Source: an uncultured Neomegalonema sp.
GTDB lineage: Bacteria > Pseudomonadota > Alphaproteobacteria > Rhodobacterales > Rhodobacteraceae
Length of the DNA: 64,000 nucleotides
Assembly (NCBI GenBank): GCA_937957975.1
Contig: CALFFK010000047.1
Span: 62,001 to 126,000, forward strand
Direction: 5' to 3'
The notes beneath the pieces were generated by a model, which did not search any database, had not been told where the DNA came from, and saw nothing but the letters and a program-made list of their open reading frames with translations. A program made the position numbers and the translations under genes. Below, piece after piece: positions 1 to 9,437 of this stretch (the first letter of the stretch is position 1; each line of letters starts with the position of its first letter).

Positions 1-705
1 CGTGGTGCGCGCCTGACCAATGATTATCTGCTCTTTGTCGCTCTTTCGACTGTGGTGGCGGGGGCTGCGTTGGTCACGAACAACGTCGCTGTCCTGATCG
101 GAGCTATGGTTATCGCTCCGTTTCTTGGCCCTAATCTCGGCTTTGCGTTTGGCGCGGCGCTTGGTGATCGCACGTTGATGGCCGAGGCGGCAAAGTCACT
201 GGCGTGTGGTTTTGCGTTGGCGGTTGGCTTGTCCATCTTGGGGGCGGCGGTTATGCCCCTTGATCTCGAAGCCAAGGAATTGCTCGACCGCACACGCATT
301 GGTCTTGATGGTATGGCGGTCGCCCTTGCATCCGGTGCCTGTGCGGCCCTTGCGCTCACCAGTGGGGCCAGCGCGTCTCTTGTTGGTGTTATGGTCGCCG
401 TTGCCCTTCTACCCCCGGCGGTAGCCTTTGGCATGATGATTGGTGCGGCCCATTGGCGCGAAGCGTTGGGCGCGGCAGAGTTGTTCGCCGTTAACGTCGC
501 CAGCGTCAATCTTGCCGCCCTTGCCGTCTTTCGCTACCGGGGCGTCGAGCCGCGCCAGTGGTTGCGCAAGTTCGAGGCCCGGCAATCGCGCAGAACCGCC
601 TTTACAGTGCTGGGTGGATTGCTCGCGTTACTGGCCCTTGCCATCGTCTTCGCTGACTTCACGGGCTTCTTTACCGCGACGCCACCGCCAACCCCGACAG
701 AATAA
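1..705 (+). CDS. DUF389 family membrane protein, C-terminal part (5' end outside window)
   Basis: The reading frame is open from the first base, so the N-terminus lies outside the window; 234 residues are present, ending at TAA 703-705. The protein is strongly hydrophobic with about five to six membrane segments. It carries the glycine/proline-rich signature of DUF389 (TIGR00341) proteins, visible as 'NNVAVLIGAMVIAPFLGP' near residues 27-44 and 'VALLPPAVAFG' near 132-142. The family is widespread in bacteria and has no established biochemical role. The gene converges with the DMT transporter on the other strand and the two tails overlap by 35 bp (671-705). The family call is fairly confident; function is unknown. 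Confidence 0.82.
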   Translation, partial: RGARLTNDYLLFVALSTVVAGAALVTNNVAVLIGAMVIAPFLGPNLGFAFGAALGDRTLMAEAAKSLACGFALAVGLSILGAAVMPLDLEAKELLDRTRIGLDGMAVALASGACAALALTSGASASLVGVMVAVALLPPAVAFGMMIGAAHWREALGAAELFAVNVASVNLAALAVFRYRGVEPRQWLRKFEARQSRRTAFTVLGGLLALLALAIVFADFTGFFTATPPPTPTE

Positions 706-1555
706 GCGCACAGGCGGCCAAATCTGACCATTCCGGCGTTTCGCCTCCGAATACTACACCGGCCGCCATCGCCGTGATCGGCACGAGGTATCCTACGCCT
801 GACATGAACACTGATCCGACTGTCGTAATGATCGTTACCCGCAGGATCATGGCCAACCCCGTGGAAACCACGCCGATGGCGAGAAAAATCGTCCATGTCC
901 GTATGGATAGCGGCTCTTCCGGCCATGCCCCGATGGCAAAGGGCAGGATCAGCAAACCCCCGATGGCAAATCCCAATGCGGACAATGCGATAGGGTCCGT
1001 CTCTGGTGTTCGCCGCGTCATAATTGACCCGACCGCATAGGATAACGCGGCCCCGATACAGGCGAACTGTGCCAACCCGTTCGCTGACTCCATTGCTGTC
1101 AGGGCGTCCCACCCCATCAACACGAGAACCCCCGCAAATCCGATCAGAAATCCGACCAGTTTGCGCGTGGTCATCGTCTCACCGGGCGAGAAAACGTGGG
1201 CCAGTGGCAGCACGAATAGCGGAATCACCGCCATATAGACCCCCGTTATCCCGCTCGGCACAACCTGTTGCGCCCATGCCAGCAGCGACATGGGAACCGC
1301 AAGCGCGAAGACGCCGATAGCGACTCCTCCGATCCATCGCCCCCGCCCGCGTGGAATTTTGCGCCCCGTCAGCATTGCAAAGGGGATCAACGCCGCTCCG
1401 CCAATCAACACTCGCGCAGAGGCAACCAGCGTTGGCGATGCTTCCTCCAGCGCGAATTTCACCAACAGGAACGTCGTTCCCCAGATCAGGACCAAAGACC
1501 CGACCATGGCATAGGATGCGGGCGTTGGCGTTCGCAGTGCCTTGATCCCGCTCAT
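671..1555 (-). CDS. EamA/DMT family transporter
   Basis: A 294-residue inner-membrane protein made almost entirely of about ten hydrophobic helices in two halves. This is the usual architecture and length of EamA drug/metabolite exporters. The first helix has the family-typical 'LVLIWGTTFLLVKFAL' (about residues 17-32). The ATG at 1555 overlaps the stop of the upstream DMT gene by 4 bp (ATGA), so the two homologous transporters are translationally coupled and may act as a pair. Substrate cannot be read from the sequence; family members export amino acids, metabolites or drugs. The 3' end overlaps the convergent DUF389 gene by 35 bp. Confidence 0.88.
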   Translation of the reverse strand: MSGIKALRTPTPASYAMVGSLVLIWGTTFLLVKFALEEASPTLVASARVLIGGAALIPFAMLTGRKIPRGRGRWIGGVAIGVFALAVPMSLLAWAQQVVPSGITGVYMAVIPLFVLPLAHVFSPGETMTTRKLVGFLIGFAGVLVLMGWDALTAMESANGLAQFACIGAALSYAVGSIMTRRTPETDPIALSALGFAIGGLLILPFAIGAWPEEPLSIRTWTIFLAIGVVSTGLAMILRVTIITTVGSVFMSGVGYLVPITAMAAGVVFGGETPEWSDLAACALILSGLAVASR

Positions 1556-2463
1556 ACGGGGCGACCGCGCATCCGCGCCCAGAGGTTTTGACTGACCGCC
1601 AACCCCAGCAGGACCATCGCCAGTGCAATCCCAAGGCGTGGCGACACTTGTTCCCCAAGGAAGACTGCCCCGAAGATCACGGCCCAGACCGGCACCTGAT
1701 AATTCACCAGTGACAGAAACGGTGGCCCCGCGCTCTTAAGGATACGCAGCATCAGTAACAAAGCCCCCGCCGTTGGCCCGATGGCCAGTGCGATCAATGC
1801 CAGAGTGCTGGTCGCAGATGGCATTGCTTGTGGTGCTCCTTCGACGGTATAGGCGATCACTACCGCCATGATTGCGGCAAGGATCATCGTTGCCGCTCCA
1901 AACGCGATGGGCCGCGTTTCCGGCGCGCGTTTCATCACAATGGACCCGGTCGCATAGCAAAATGTTGCGCCCAGACATGCGATCTGTGCCAGCGCAGTCC
2001 CTTCTCCAGCCGCGATCTGGCGCAACGCATCGGCCCCGAACAGCACCAGCATCCCGCAGAACCCGATACCGAGGCCCGTTGCATTGCGCGCTGTCATGCG
2101 CTCACCAACTATGAGGAAATGACTCATGGCGAGTGACATGAATGGCATGAACGCCATGAAAACCCCCGCTACCCCGCTCGTCAGATAGGTCTGTGCCCAG
2201 GTCAACAACGCGAAGGGCAACGCATTTGAAAGCACTGCAACCCCGCCCGCAAAAATCCACACGATGGCGCGTTTGGGTAATCCGCCGCAAAGCGGATAAC
2301 TTAATGGCCACAGGATCAATGCCGCCAGCGTCAGCCGTACCGCGACGAGAGTGAATGGCTCCACATCCTCCAGCCCGACTTCGACCAGCATGAAAGCCGT
2401 ACCCCAGATAATCCCAAGGGCGGCCAACCTGACCCAGTTCAACGGATCGCCGCCATGGTTCAT
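1552..2463 (-). CDS. EamA/DMT family transporter
   Basis: A 303-residue polytopic membrane protein with the two-fold repeat of EamA transporters and the motif 'IIWGTAFMLVEVGL' in helix 1. It resembles the downstream DMT gene over its length ('GVAGVFMAFMPF' here, 'GITGVYMAVIPL' there), which points to an old tandem duplication. I place the start at ATG 2463, which has AGAAAG about 9 nt upstream. An in-frame ATG at 2499 would add 12 non-hydrophobic residues and has no visible ribosome site. Substrate is unknown; export of small metabolites is the family norm. Confidence 0.87.
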   Translation of the reverse strand: MNHGGDPLNWVRLAALGIIWGTAFMLVEVGLEDVEPFTLVAVRLTLAALILWPLSYPLCGGLPKRAIVWIFAGGVAVLSNALPFALLTWAQTYLTSGVAGVFMAFMPFMSLAMSHFLIVGERMTARNATGLGIGFCGMLVLFGADALRQIAAGEGTALAQIACLGATFCYATGSIVMKRAPETRPIAFGAATMILAAIMAVVIAYTVEGAPQAMPSATSTLALIALAIGPTAGALLLMLRILKSAGPPFLSLVNYQVPVWAVIFGAVFLGEQVSPRLGIALAMVLLGLAVSQNLWARMRGRPV

Positions 2464-2568
2464 CGCAATAAGCTTTCTGGAGAGGGTGCTGCCCTGCATT
2501 CGATGCGGGGGTCTTGATGGGCCGTGTGATTTGCCAAGCCTATTATGCAGGATAGCGACAGAGGGAAA

Positions 2569-2862
2569 TCAATCGTGATGCGTCTTCGCAAAAGCTGTTT
2601 TCTGCTCCGACGACGCTTCGGTTTGATATTTCTCACGCCATTCATCGAATGGCATCCCGTACACAATTTCCCGCGCCTGTGCCTTGCCGATCTCGATTCC
2701 ACGCTCTGCGGCGGCTTCGTCATACCAGCGGCTCAGGCAGTTCCGGCAGAACCCCGTCAGGTTCATCATGTCGATATTCTGCACATCCGTCCGCTCACGC
2801 AGATGATCGCGCAAACGGCGAAAGGCAGCAGCCTCCAGTTCAGTACGGGTCGTGTCGTCCAT
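2569..2862 (-). CDS. DUF1244 domain-containing protein
   Basis: A 97-residue soluble protein with the alphaproteobacterial/gammaproteobacterial DUF1244 pattern: an acidic N-terminal helix, 'NIDMMNLTGFCRNCLSRWY' (about residues 29-47) and 'YGMPFDEW' near residue 69. The two cysteines of FCRNC are the only ones. No biochemical role is established for the family. ATG 2862 is preferred over ATG 2868 because GGAGA sits about 7 nt before it and only 1 nt before the other. The gene lies 64 nt downstream of metG on the same strand and may be cotranscribed with it. Confidence 0.85.
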   Translation of the reverse strand: MDDTTRTELEAAAFRRLRDHLRERTDVQNIDMMNLTGFCRNCLSRWYDEAAAERGIEIGKAQAREIVYGMPFDEWREKYQTEASSEQKTAFAKTHHD

Positions 2863-2926
2863 ATCCATTCTCCGGTGCTTGTCGGTTCGAGATAGGGCAG
2901 CGGAGCGACGTTGCCGCCCCCGCCCG

Positions 2927-4642
2927 TTATTCCCCTGCGAACTGCGCTGCCCAACCTTCGCGTTCTTCGTCGGTGATTTTGCGAAACAGGTTTTCCGGTA
3001 CAGTGAACCCATGGCCGGCGGGCAGGGCCGCAAGTGCTACTTCTGCGCTTTCTGGCCATCCCGCTTGGGCATCAATCCCCATCGCGGCCACCAGTGTATC
3101 GCAAGCATCGGGAATGAAAGGTCGCGACACCGCTGCATACAAAGCCGCCAGATTGAGGGCTGTGCGCACGATCATCGCTGCTTGCTCCGGGTCGGTCTTG
3201 TAGACGGCCCAAGGCTCTGCATGTTGCAGATATTCGTTCCCCGCCACCCAGAGCGCCCGCAATTCAGATGTTGCCTTTCGCATCTCAACCGCTTCCATCG
3301 CGCTTGCATACCCATCCAGCCGCGCCTGAACCTCCGTCATCAACGCCGCTTCCGCCTCACCCGGCTGTCCGCCTTCCGGCACGACCTCCCCGAATTTCGA
3401 GCGGCAGAATTTTGTGACCCTGCTGACGAAGTTCCCCAAAACATCGGCCAGATCCTTGTTTACTCCGCCCTGAAAGCCTTCCCATGTAAAGTCACTATCG
3501 GCACTTTCCGGCGCATTCGACAGCAGCCACCAGCGCCAATAATCCGATGGCAGGATTTCCAGCGCCTGATCCATGAAGATCCCGCGCCTTTGCGAGGTCG
3601 AGAACTTGCCCCCTTGATAGGTCAGCCAGTTGAACCCCTTGAGGTAATCGACCATCTTCCACGGCTCGCCTGATCCCATGATCGTGGCGGGGAAGCCCAG
3701 TGTATGGAACGGCACGTTGTCCTTGGCCATGAATTGCAGGTAGCGCACATCTTCGGCCCCCTCATCATTCCGCCACCAGCGCCGCCAGTCGGCCTCTGAT
3801 TTTCCATTCGCATCCGCCCATTCGGCGGTCGCGGCGATGTATTCGATGGGCGCATCGAACCAGACATAGAAAACCTTGCCCTCCATTCCCGGCCATTCCG
3901 CATCACCGCGTCTGACCGGAATTCCCCAATCCAGATCGCGCGTAATCCCCCGGTCGCGCAGACCGTCACCGTCATCAAGCCATTTGCGCGCAATTGAGGT
4001 GACAAGAATGGGCCAATCCGCCTTTGTGCCGATCCAGTCACGGATACGGTCCCGCAGGGCCGATTGCTTCAGGTAAAGGTGCTTTGTTTCCTTCGCATAT
4101 ACCTCCGTAGAGCCGGAAATTGCCGAGCGCGGATCAATCAGGTCGGTCGGGTCGAGCTGCTTTGTGCAATTCTCGCACTGATCCCCCCGCGCACGGTCGT
4201 ATCCACAGCTTGGACACGTCCCTTCGATATAGCGATCCGGTAGAAAGCGTCCATCTGCCTCCGACCACATCTGTTCTTCGGACACTTCATAGATCATTCC
4301 CTGATCGGCCAGTGCCCCGGCGAAATGTTGCGTCAGTCGGTGATTGCGCTCTGACGAGGATCGCCCGAAATGATCGAAGCTGAGGCGAAACCCATCATGC
4401 AGATCGCTCTGTACTCTGGCCATCCGTGCGCAATATTCCGCTACTGGCTCCCCCGCATTGGCGGCGGCGATTTCGGCGGGCGTCCCATGTTCGTCGGTCG
4501 CACAGATGAACATCACCTCATGCCCCCGCAATCGCATGAACCGCGCATACGCATCCGCTGGCAGCATCGAGCCAACCAGATTGCCGAGATGCTTGACCCC
4601 ATTGATATAGGGAAGGGCCGAGGTGATAAGGATGCGCTGCAT
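2927..4642 (-). CDS. metG: Methionyl-tRNA synthetase
   Basis: Charges tRNA-Met with methionine in the cytoplasm. The 571-residue protein has the class I signature in the variant form HLGN at residues 18-21 and the second signature as KFSTS at 346-350, instead of the textbook HIGH and KMSKS. Four cysteines at 143, 146, 156 and 159 (CPSC...CENC) form the zinc knuckle of the MetG CP domain. The C-terminal half is the helical anticodon-binding domain; no C-terminal tRNA-binding (EMAP/Trbp111) extension is visible. ATG 4642 has CGGAGA about 8 nt upstream. It faces away from cobA, with 118 bp between the two starts. Confidence 0.96.
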   Translation of the reverse strand: MQRILITSALPYINGVKHLGNLVGSMLPADAYARFMRLRGHEVMFICATDEHGTPAEIAAANAGEPVAEYCARMARVQSDLHDGFRLSFDHFGRSSSERNHRLTQHFAGALADQGMIYEVSEEQMWSEADGRFLPDRYIEGTCPSCGYDRARGDQCENCTKQLDPTDLIDPRSAISGSTEVYAKETKHLYLKQSALRDRIRDWIGTKADWPILVTSIARKWLDDGDGLRDRGITRDLDWGIPVRRGDAEWPGMEGKVFYVWFDAPIEYIAATAEWADANGKSEADWRRWWRNDEGAEDVRYLQFMAKDNVPFHTLGFPATIMGSGEPWKMVDYLKGFNWLTYQGGKFSTSQRRGIFMDQALEILPSDYWRWWLLSNAPESADSDFTWEGFQGGVNKDLADVLGNFVSRVTKFCRSKFGEVVPEGGQPGEAEAALMTEVQARLDGYASAMEAVEMRKATSELRALWVAGNEYLQHAEPWAVYKTDPEQAAMIVRTALNLAALYAAVSRPFIPDACDTLVAAMGIDAQAGWPESAEVALAALPAGHGFTVPENLFRKITDEEREGWAAQFAGE

Positions 4643-4760
4643 GGCCGTGTCTCCGTTGAGTCGGGGCGGGTATACAGGAAGCCGCCCCCGCCGCCTATCG
4701 CGCGTGAGCGGTCGTTTTTCTGGCTTCGCATCGTGCCCTGAAAAGCGTAGCGTGCGAATT

Positions 4761-5627
4761 ATGGACGAACTCTATCATATGCCACGCGGTGCGGTGGAAT
4801 GGCCGGTTTTACAGCCGGGCTGGGTCTGGCTTGTGGGGGCGGGGCCGGGTGATCCGGGCTTGTTGACGCTTCACGGACTGAATGCGCTGCGGCAGGCTGA
4901 CGTGATCGTTTATGACGCCCTCGTTGGCGAAGACATCCTCGGTTGGGCGCGCCCCGGCTGCATTATCGAATATGCGGGCAAGCGCGGCGGGAAACCCTCG
5001 CCGAAGCAACGGGATATTTCCCTGCGTTTGATCGAACACGCCCGCGCGGGCAAGCGTGTCCTGCGCCTCAAGGGTGGTGATCCCTTTGTTTTCGGGCGCG
5101 GTGGCGAGGAGGCGCAGACCCTCATTGGTGCGGATATCTCTGTGCGCATCGTCCCCGGTATCAGCGCAGGGATCGGCGGTCTTGCCTATGCGGGCATCCC
5201 TGTTACCCATCGTGACGTCAATCAGGCCGTGACCTTCGTCACCGGCCACGATCAGAGCGGTACGGCCCCCAGCCGCATCGACTGGGCCGCGATGGCCAAA
5301 AGCTCGCCTGTAATTGTCTGCTATATGTCGATGAAAACCCTTCCGGCCATCGTCGAAGGCTTGTTGGCGGGTGGTCGCGATCCCCACGATCCGGTGGCCG
5401 TCGTCACCAACGCCACCCGTCCCGACATGCGCGTTGTCGAGACGACTCTTTCGACCGCCCAAAACGACATTGCACAAGCGGGCCTTGAACCCCCCGCCAT
5501 CATCTGCATCGGGCGTGTGGCCCTCATGCGACAGGCGCTTGACTGGATCGGCCAGATGGCGGGCGAGCCGGTACGTGATCTTGATCCATTGGGAGTACGC
5601 ACACTGGATCAGAGCGATACAGCGTGA
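4761..5627 (+). CDS. cobA: Uroporphyrinogen-III C-methyltransferase (SUMT)
   Basis: Transfers two methyl groups from SAM to uroporphyrinogen III to make precorrin-2, the entry to cobalamin (and siroheme) synthesis. The 288-residue protein has the SUMT SAM-binding start '[12 protein letters not shown]' (residues 25-36), the '[15 protein letters not shown]' loop and 'GIPVTHR'. There is no CysG-type dehydrogenase/chelatase domain, so it is the stand-alone CobA form. ATG 4761 is chosen because the conserved domain begins about 20 residues later; no strong ribosome site is visible. Its stop overlaps the GTG of the next gene (GTGA), making it the first gene of cobA-RidA-cobB. Confidence 0.94.
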   Translation: MDELYHMPRGAVEWPVLQPGWVWLVGAGPGDPGLLTLHGLNALRQADVIVYDALVGEDILGWARPGCIIEYAGKRGGKPSPKQRDISLRLIEHARAGKRVLRLKGGDPFVFGRGGEEAQTLIGADISVRIVPGISAGIGGLAYAGIPVTHRDVNQAVTFVTGHDQSGTAPSRIDWAAMAKSSPVIVCYMSMKTLPAIVEGLLAGGRDPHDPVAVVTNATRPDMRVVETTLSTAQNDIAQAGLEPPAIICIGRVALMRQALDWIGQMAGEPVRDLDPLGVRTLDQSDTA

Positions 5628-6046
5628 GCCATACGGGATTTGATGCGCCGACTGTCTGGTGCGCGCAAGGGCGTGGGTTTTCAATGGGAACTGTCGCGCA
5701 GCAGGGGCGGTTGGTGCATTTGACGGGTCAGGTTGCGTGGGATGCCGACGAAAGATTGATCGGTAAAGGGGACGTAGCCGCACAGACCGAACAGGCGTTT
5801 CGCAATATTGCGGCCCTGCTGGAGCGGGTAGGCGGGCGGCTCGAAGACCTCGTCTCCGTGACCACATGGTTCGTGCGTGAGGGCGATCTGCCTGCGATCC
5901 AGAATGTGCGCGCCCGTTGGTTTAACGTGCCGCACCCACCCGTCAGCACATCCGTGCGCGTTGCGGGATTGGGCGATCCCGGATTTCTGGTCGAGCTGAC
6001 TCCAGTGGCCGTTATTCCCGAAGGCAGGTTGCGGATTCCGGCATGA
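5624..6046 (+). CDS. RidA/YjgF family protein inside the cob operon
   Basis: A 140-residue protein of the RidA/YjgF/UK114 fold: 'GQVAWDADERLIGKGDVAAQ' (residues 36-55), then 'QAFRNIAALLERVGGRLEDL' and a C-terminal 'LVELTPVAVIP'. Classical RidA hydrolyses reactive enamines/imines and uses an arginine in a P-x-R-S/T motif. The matching stretch here reads 'HPPVSTSV', with valine in the arginine position, so it probably belongs to a Rid subgroup without the standard imine deaminase activity (inference). Start GTG 5624 overlaps the cobA stop, and its own stop overlaps the cobB ATG, so the three genes are tightly coupled. A role in corrinoid synthesis is suggested only by position. Confidence 0.87.
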   Translation: MSHTGFDAPTVWCAQGRGFSMGTVAQQGRLVHLTGQVAWDADERLIGKGDVAAQTEQAFRNIAALLERVGGRLEDLVSVTTWFVREGDLPAIQNVRARWFNVPHPPVSTSVRVAGLGDPGFLVELTPVAVIPEGRLRIPA

Positions 6047-7338
6047 AGCGCGGTCTGGTCGTTTCTGCCCCGTCCTCCGGGGCGGGTAAAACCACCGTGA
6101 CACTGGGCCTGTTGCGCGCCCTGCGACGTCGGGGTCATGCTGTTACCTCGGCCAAGACTGGCCCGGACTATATCGACCCGGCTTTCCACGCGGCGGCGAC
6201 CGGCCATCCTTGTCTTACCCTCGATCCATGGTGTGCTGACGCCACCCAACTCCGCGCGCGGGCGGTGGGGGAGGGTGATCTGCTCGTTGTCGAGGGTGCG
6301 ATGGGCCTGTTCGATGGCGCGTCCGGTCCCGCCACGCCCCGTGGCTACGGATCAACAGCGGATGCCGCAGCGGCCCTTGCCCTGCCGGTCATTTTGGTGA
6401 TTGACGCGGCTAAAACCGCACAAACCGTGGCGGCCATCGTTGCGGGATTGTCTACCTATCGCGCTGATGTTCAGGTCGCAGGTGTTATCCTGAATCGCAT
6501 CGGCTCTCCCCGTCATGCTGCCATGATCCGCGCGGCGGTCGAGACGGTTTGTCCTGTCCTCGGTGCGATCCCGCGTGCAGAAAACCTCACCACTCCCTCC
6601 CGTCATCTTGGGCTGGTTCAGGCGCAGGAGCACGGCAATTTAAACAGTTTTATCGACGTGGCGGCGGACGCCATTGAGGCCCATTGCGATCTTGCCGCCC
6701 TTGCCGCTTTGGCCGTTCCCGTTGCCCCCGGCACATCATCACCGACCCGCTTGCGTCCTCTTGGCCAACGCATCGCCGTCGCACAGGATATCGCCTTTGG
6801 TTTTTCTTATCCGCATATGTTGGCAGATTGGCGTGCTCAAGGGGCCGAAATCCTCCCCTTCTCGCCGCTGGCCGACGAAGCCCCGGAGCCGAACGCCGAC
6901 GCAATCTTCCTCCCCGGTGGCTATCCTGAACTCCATGCGGCCACCCTCACTCAAGCCACTCGCTTTGCCGCCGGAATGCGCGCGGCGGCAAGCCGGGGAG
7001 CCACGATCCATGGGGAGTGCGGTGGCTACATGGTTCTTGGCACAGGTTTGGTCGATGTCCAGGGCATCCACTACCCCATGCTTGGCTTGCTTGATGTCGA
7101 AACCAGCTTCGCCGCCAGAAAACTACATCTCGGTTATCGCAGGATGACCCCGCGTATCCCCTTGCCATGGGGCCGTGTCTTCCGGGGCCATGAATTCCAC
7201 TATGCCACGATCCTGCAAGAGCGTGGCGAGCCGCTTTTCACCCTGCACGATTCGATGGATACCGACCTCGGCCCCGCCGGTCTGCGCGATGGCCGGATCA
7301 CTGGCACTTTCGCGCATATTGTCGAACCTATGGTTTAA
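6043..7338 (+). CDS. cobB: Cobyrinic acid a,c-diamide synthase / hydrogenobyrinate amidase
   Basis: Amidates side chains a and c of the corrin ring using glutamine and ATP. The 431-residue protein has an N-terminal dethiobiotin-synthetase-like ATPase domain with P-loop 'SAPSSGAGKTT' (residues 8-18) and a C-terminal class I glutamine amidotransferase domain with the nucleophile Cys326 in 'HGECGGYM'. The length is normal for CobB/CbiA. ATG 6043 overlaps the RidA stop (ATGA). The pairing with cobA supports active cobalamin synthesis in this organism; the remaining cob genes are outside the window. The last 11 bp overlap the convergent alcohol dehydrogenase. Confidence 0.95.
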   Translation: MKRGLVVSAPSSGAGKTTVTLGLLRALRRRGHAVTSAKTGPDYIDPAFHAAATGHPCLTLDPWCADATQLRARAVGEGDLLVVEGAMGLFDGASGPATPRGYGSTADAAAALALPVILVIDAAKTAQTVAAIVAGLSTYRADVQVAGVILNRIGSPRHAAMIRAAVETVCPVLGAIPRAENLTTPSRHLGLVQAQEHGNLNSFIDVAADAIEAHCDLAALAALAVPVAPGTSSPTRLRPLGQRIAVAQDIAFGFSYPHMLADWRAQGAEILPFSPLADEAPEPNADAIFLPGGYPELHAATLTQATRFAAGMRAAASRGATIHGECGGYMVLGTGLVDVQGIHYPMLGLLDVETSFAARKLHLGYRRMTPRIPLPWGRVFRGHEFHYATILQERGEPLFTLHDSMDTDLGPAGLRDGRITGTFAHIVEPMV

Positions 7339-8320
7339 GCACGATCTTCGCCGCTCGTACCGACCGCGCATCTAGATCAATGAACGCCTGTGCCCCGTCT
7401 TCCAGTGGTCTTTCCTCGATCCACGAGAAATCTCCGAACCGTCCGTCAAAGATTGCTTGTGCCGTCGCGCGGAAATCGTCGTTGGTATAGGTATACGTCC
7501 CGAAGAACGTGATTTCCTGCAAGGTCATCCGCCGCGTATCCAGCCCTGCGTCGCCCCCGGCCAGCCCGATATGTGCGATTACGCCCCCCGGTGCAGCCAA
7601 CCGCGTCGAAGTTGCCCGGCTTGCTTCCGACCCATAGGCATCGACCACCAGCGGCACAGATCCGTCCTCCGGCCCTTCCTCATCAGCACCATAGATTGTG
7701 AAAGGCCCTGCTTCAGACAGCATGTCCCGCCGTGCAGGGTTTGGCTCTGAAATCCATATATCCTCGATCCCATAGACCAGCGCGGCCAACGCCGTCCCCA
7801 GCCCGATGGCCCCGCCCCCCAGCACGACCAGCCGCGCATCCCCGATGGGCCGCACAAAGCTGTTCGCAGCCAGCCGCAGCGCGTGCCAACCACAGGCCAG
7901 TGGTTCGGCCAACGCAGCATGGGCGAGTGGTACGCCTTCCGGCACGACGACAAGGTTTTTGGGTGGGATCGCAACCCGCTGTGCAAAAGCCCCTTCGCGC
8001 GGTGGGATCGACAGGAGGCTGCGGTTCGGACAGAGGTTTTCGCGCTTCTCGACGCAATAGCGGCATTCCCCGCACGTCACCATCGGATTGATCGTAACCC
8101 GCTCCCCTTCCATCGATCCCGAAATAACCCGCCCCGCCGCCTCATGCCCCAATATCAACGGCGGCACCCGGCGCGGATCGGTCCCGTGATAGGCGTGCTG
8201 ATCTGACCCACAGATGCCGACAGCTTCGATCTCAACAACGGATTCCCCATCATTCGGCACCGGCTCCGGCACATCCGTCATTTCGAGGGTATTCGGTCCA
8301 GTATAAACAAGTGCGCGCAT
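7328..8320 (-). CDS. Zinc-binding alcohol dehydrogenase family protein (MDR)
   Basis: A 330-residue medium-chain dehydrogenase. Catalytic zinc ligands are visible in 'GICGSDQHAYHG' (residues 36-47) and 'GHEAAG'. The structural zinc site appears as 'CGECRYCVEKRENLC' (residues 82-96), and the Rossmann fold as 'VVLGGGAIGLGTALA'. It probably oxidises a polyol or secondary alcohol with NAD(P); the closest named relatives in layout are sorbitol/threonine dehydrogenase-like enzymes, but the substrate cannot be fixed. It is transcribed towards cobB and overlaps its end by 11 bp. It stands alone, with a 355-bp gap upstream. Confidence 0.9.
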   Translation of the reverse strand: MRALVYTGPNTLEMTDVPEPVPNDGESVVEIEAVGICGSDQHAYHGTDPRRVPPLILGHEAAGRVISGSMEGERVTINPMVTCGECRYCVEKRENLCPNRSLLSIPPREGAFAQRVAIPPKNLVVVPEGVPLAHAALAEPLACGWHALRLAANSFVRPIGDARLVVLGGGAIGLGTALAALVYGIEDIWISEPNPARRDMLSEAGPFTIYGADEEGPEDGSVPLVVDAYGSEASRATSTRLAAPGGVIAHIGLAGGDAGLDTRRMTLQEITFFGTYTYTNDDFRATAQAIFDGRFGDFSWIEERPLEDGAQAFIDLDARSVRAAKIVLKP

Positions 8321-8675
8321 GGGATGGGCCTTTCAGGATGAAGACGCTCCGTTCTGGCGTTTTACGCCGAATGAGGCAAGGGAGAGCATGACGCTTGATC
8401 GTGTTGTTGAGAGGAAGGAACGTCTATGGCGTGTCTTTCATACGGGATGTGACCACGCCACAAGGGCTTTCCTATTCGTGGAAGCCGCAGAAATAATGAG
8501 GGTTTTAGGCGGTGTGAGTTGCGATCTGATGCCGTGAGAATGTACAGAAACTGAAAACCAATTCATTTGTGATAGGGTTTTCGTAGGCTCCGGGGCGTCT
8601 GACTTTTCGTAGCCGTTGCAATCCCTTTCAGAATCCGTCTGGTGTGTGCCGCCCGATGCCCGGTAATGAAGCGGT
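8321..8675. other. 355-bp intergenic region, no supported gene
   Basis: Lies between the divergent alcohol dehydrogenase (minus) and the membrane protein at 8676 (plus), so it should hold both promoters. I see no convincing -35/-10 pair, no long inverted repeat and no RNA fold. The short open frames in it (for example 8319-8537 plus) have no recognisable composition, no good ribosome site and no family signature. Confidence 0.6.
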
Positions 8676-9437
8676 ATGGTGTTCATGGTTATCTTACGCT
8701 CACTCGTCGCTGCCGCCCTTGGAATGGCTGTTCTTGCGGTCTGGCGTCTGGGGCACGAAATCGGCTGTATCGCGCTTTGGTTCGTTCCGCTTGTTGCGCT
8801 CCCGATTGCGCTTGGTCAGTGGGAGGGGGCGATGTTCCGGCGGTGCACCCTCGTCAATGCCACCTTTCGACAGGGAACGTTGCTACATCGGCTTTTTCGT
8901 GGTGGTGCGATAACCTTCCTGATCGCCACGGCAATGGCGCTTGTCACTGGCATCATGCTTTTGCTTGATCTGATCGTGGAGGAGGGCGCGGTACTCTACG
9001 TTCTGGCGCTCGATACGGTTCTGCTGTTCCTGTTGATGACCCTGCTCGACAAGGCGCTCAGGCCCGCGTTGCATCCCCACGCCCGACGCATCGTTACGAA
9101 ATCATGGGCGTCATGGATCAATGCTGCCTTTCTGGTTGCCCTGAAGATCGCTTATGATTTCCACGCCTTGCGTGCGCCCTTGCAACAGGGTGATGGCTAC
9201 ACCACGTATTCAGGGCCACTGGAGGCGACGCATTGCGGTATTTTGTCTGCCCTTCTGGCCCTGCTCGGTCGGATCGATGGAAGGCTGCGCGTCGAAATGG
9301 AGGTCGTGGATGCCACGCTGCCGGGTCTTGTCCTGTGGATCTCGTTTCTGGCGCTCTCCGCATTCGGGGCATTCGGGTTCAGCCGCTACATGGTCGAAAT
9401 CCTCGACTGGGCGCGACGTAGAGAGAAAGATGTATGA
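8676..9437 (+). CDS. Conserved-type polytopic membrane protein, unknown function
   Basis: A 253-residue protein with hydrophobic segments at about residues 4-22, 31-48, 78-100, 104-124, 146-160 and 215-237, so roughly six membrane spans. A basic C-terminal tail ('WARRREKDV') probably lies in the cytoplasm. I do not recognise the family. ATG 8676 is used; ATG 8685 is also possible. The stop overlaps the ATG of the next gene (ATGA at 9434-9437), so the two membrane proteins are coupled and probably act together. No third gene belongs to the unit; both sides are separated by gaps or by a strand change. Confidence 0.72.
   Translation: MVFMVILRSLVAAALGMAVLAVWRLGHEIGCIALWFVPLVALPIALGQWEGAMFRRCTLVNATFRQGTLLHRLFRGGAITFLIATAMALVTGIMLLLDLIVEEGAVLYVLALDTVLLFLLMTLLDKALRPALHPHARRIVTKSWASWINAAFLVALKIAYDFHALRAPLQQGDGYTTYSGPLEATHCGILSALLALLGRIDGRLRVEMEVVDATLPGLVLWISFLALSAFGAFGFSRYMVEILDWARRREKDV

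Noticed and set aside
671-705. Convergent tail overlaps (671-705, 7328-7338, 42594-42610) as antisense control
   Set aside because: Short 3' overlaps are common in compact genomes and need no special explanation.
4643-4760. Cobalamin riboswitch before cobA
   Set aside because: I looked for the B12-box and its receptor stem in the 118-bp gap; no such sequence is present and the gap is too short.
8319-8537. Open frame of 72 codons (plus strand) upstream of the membrane pair
   Set aside because: It starts inside the divergent dehydrogenase start region, has no plausible ribosome site and its composition does not resemble a protein family.
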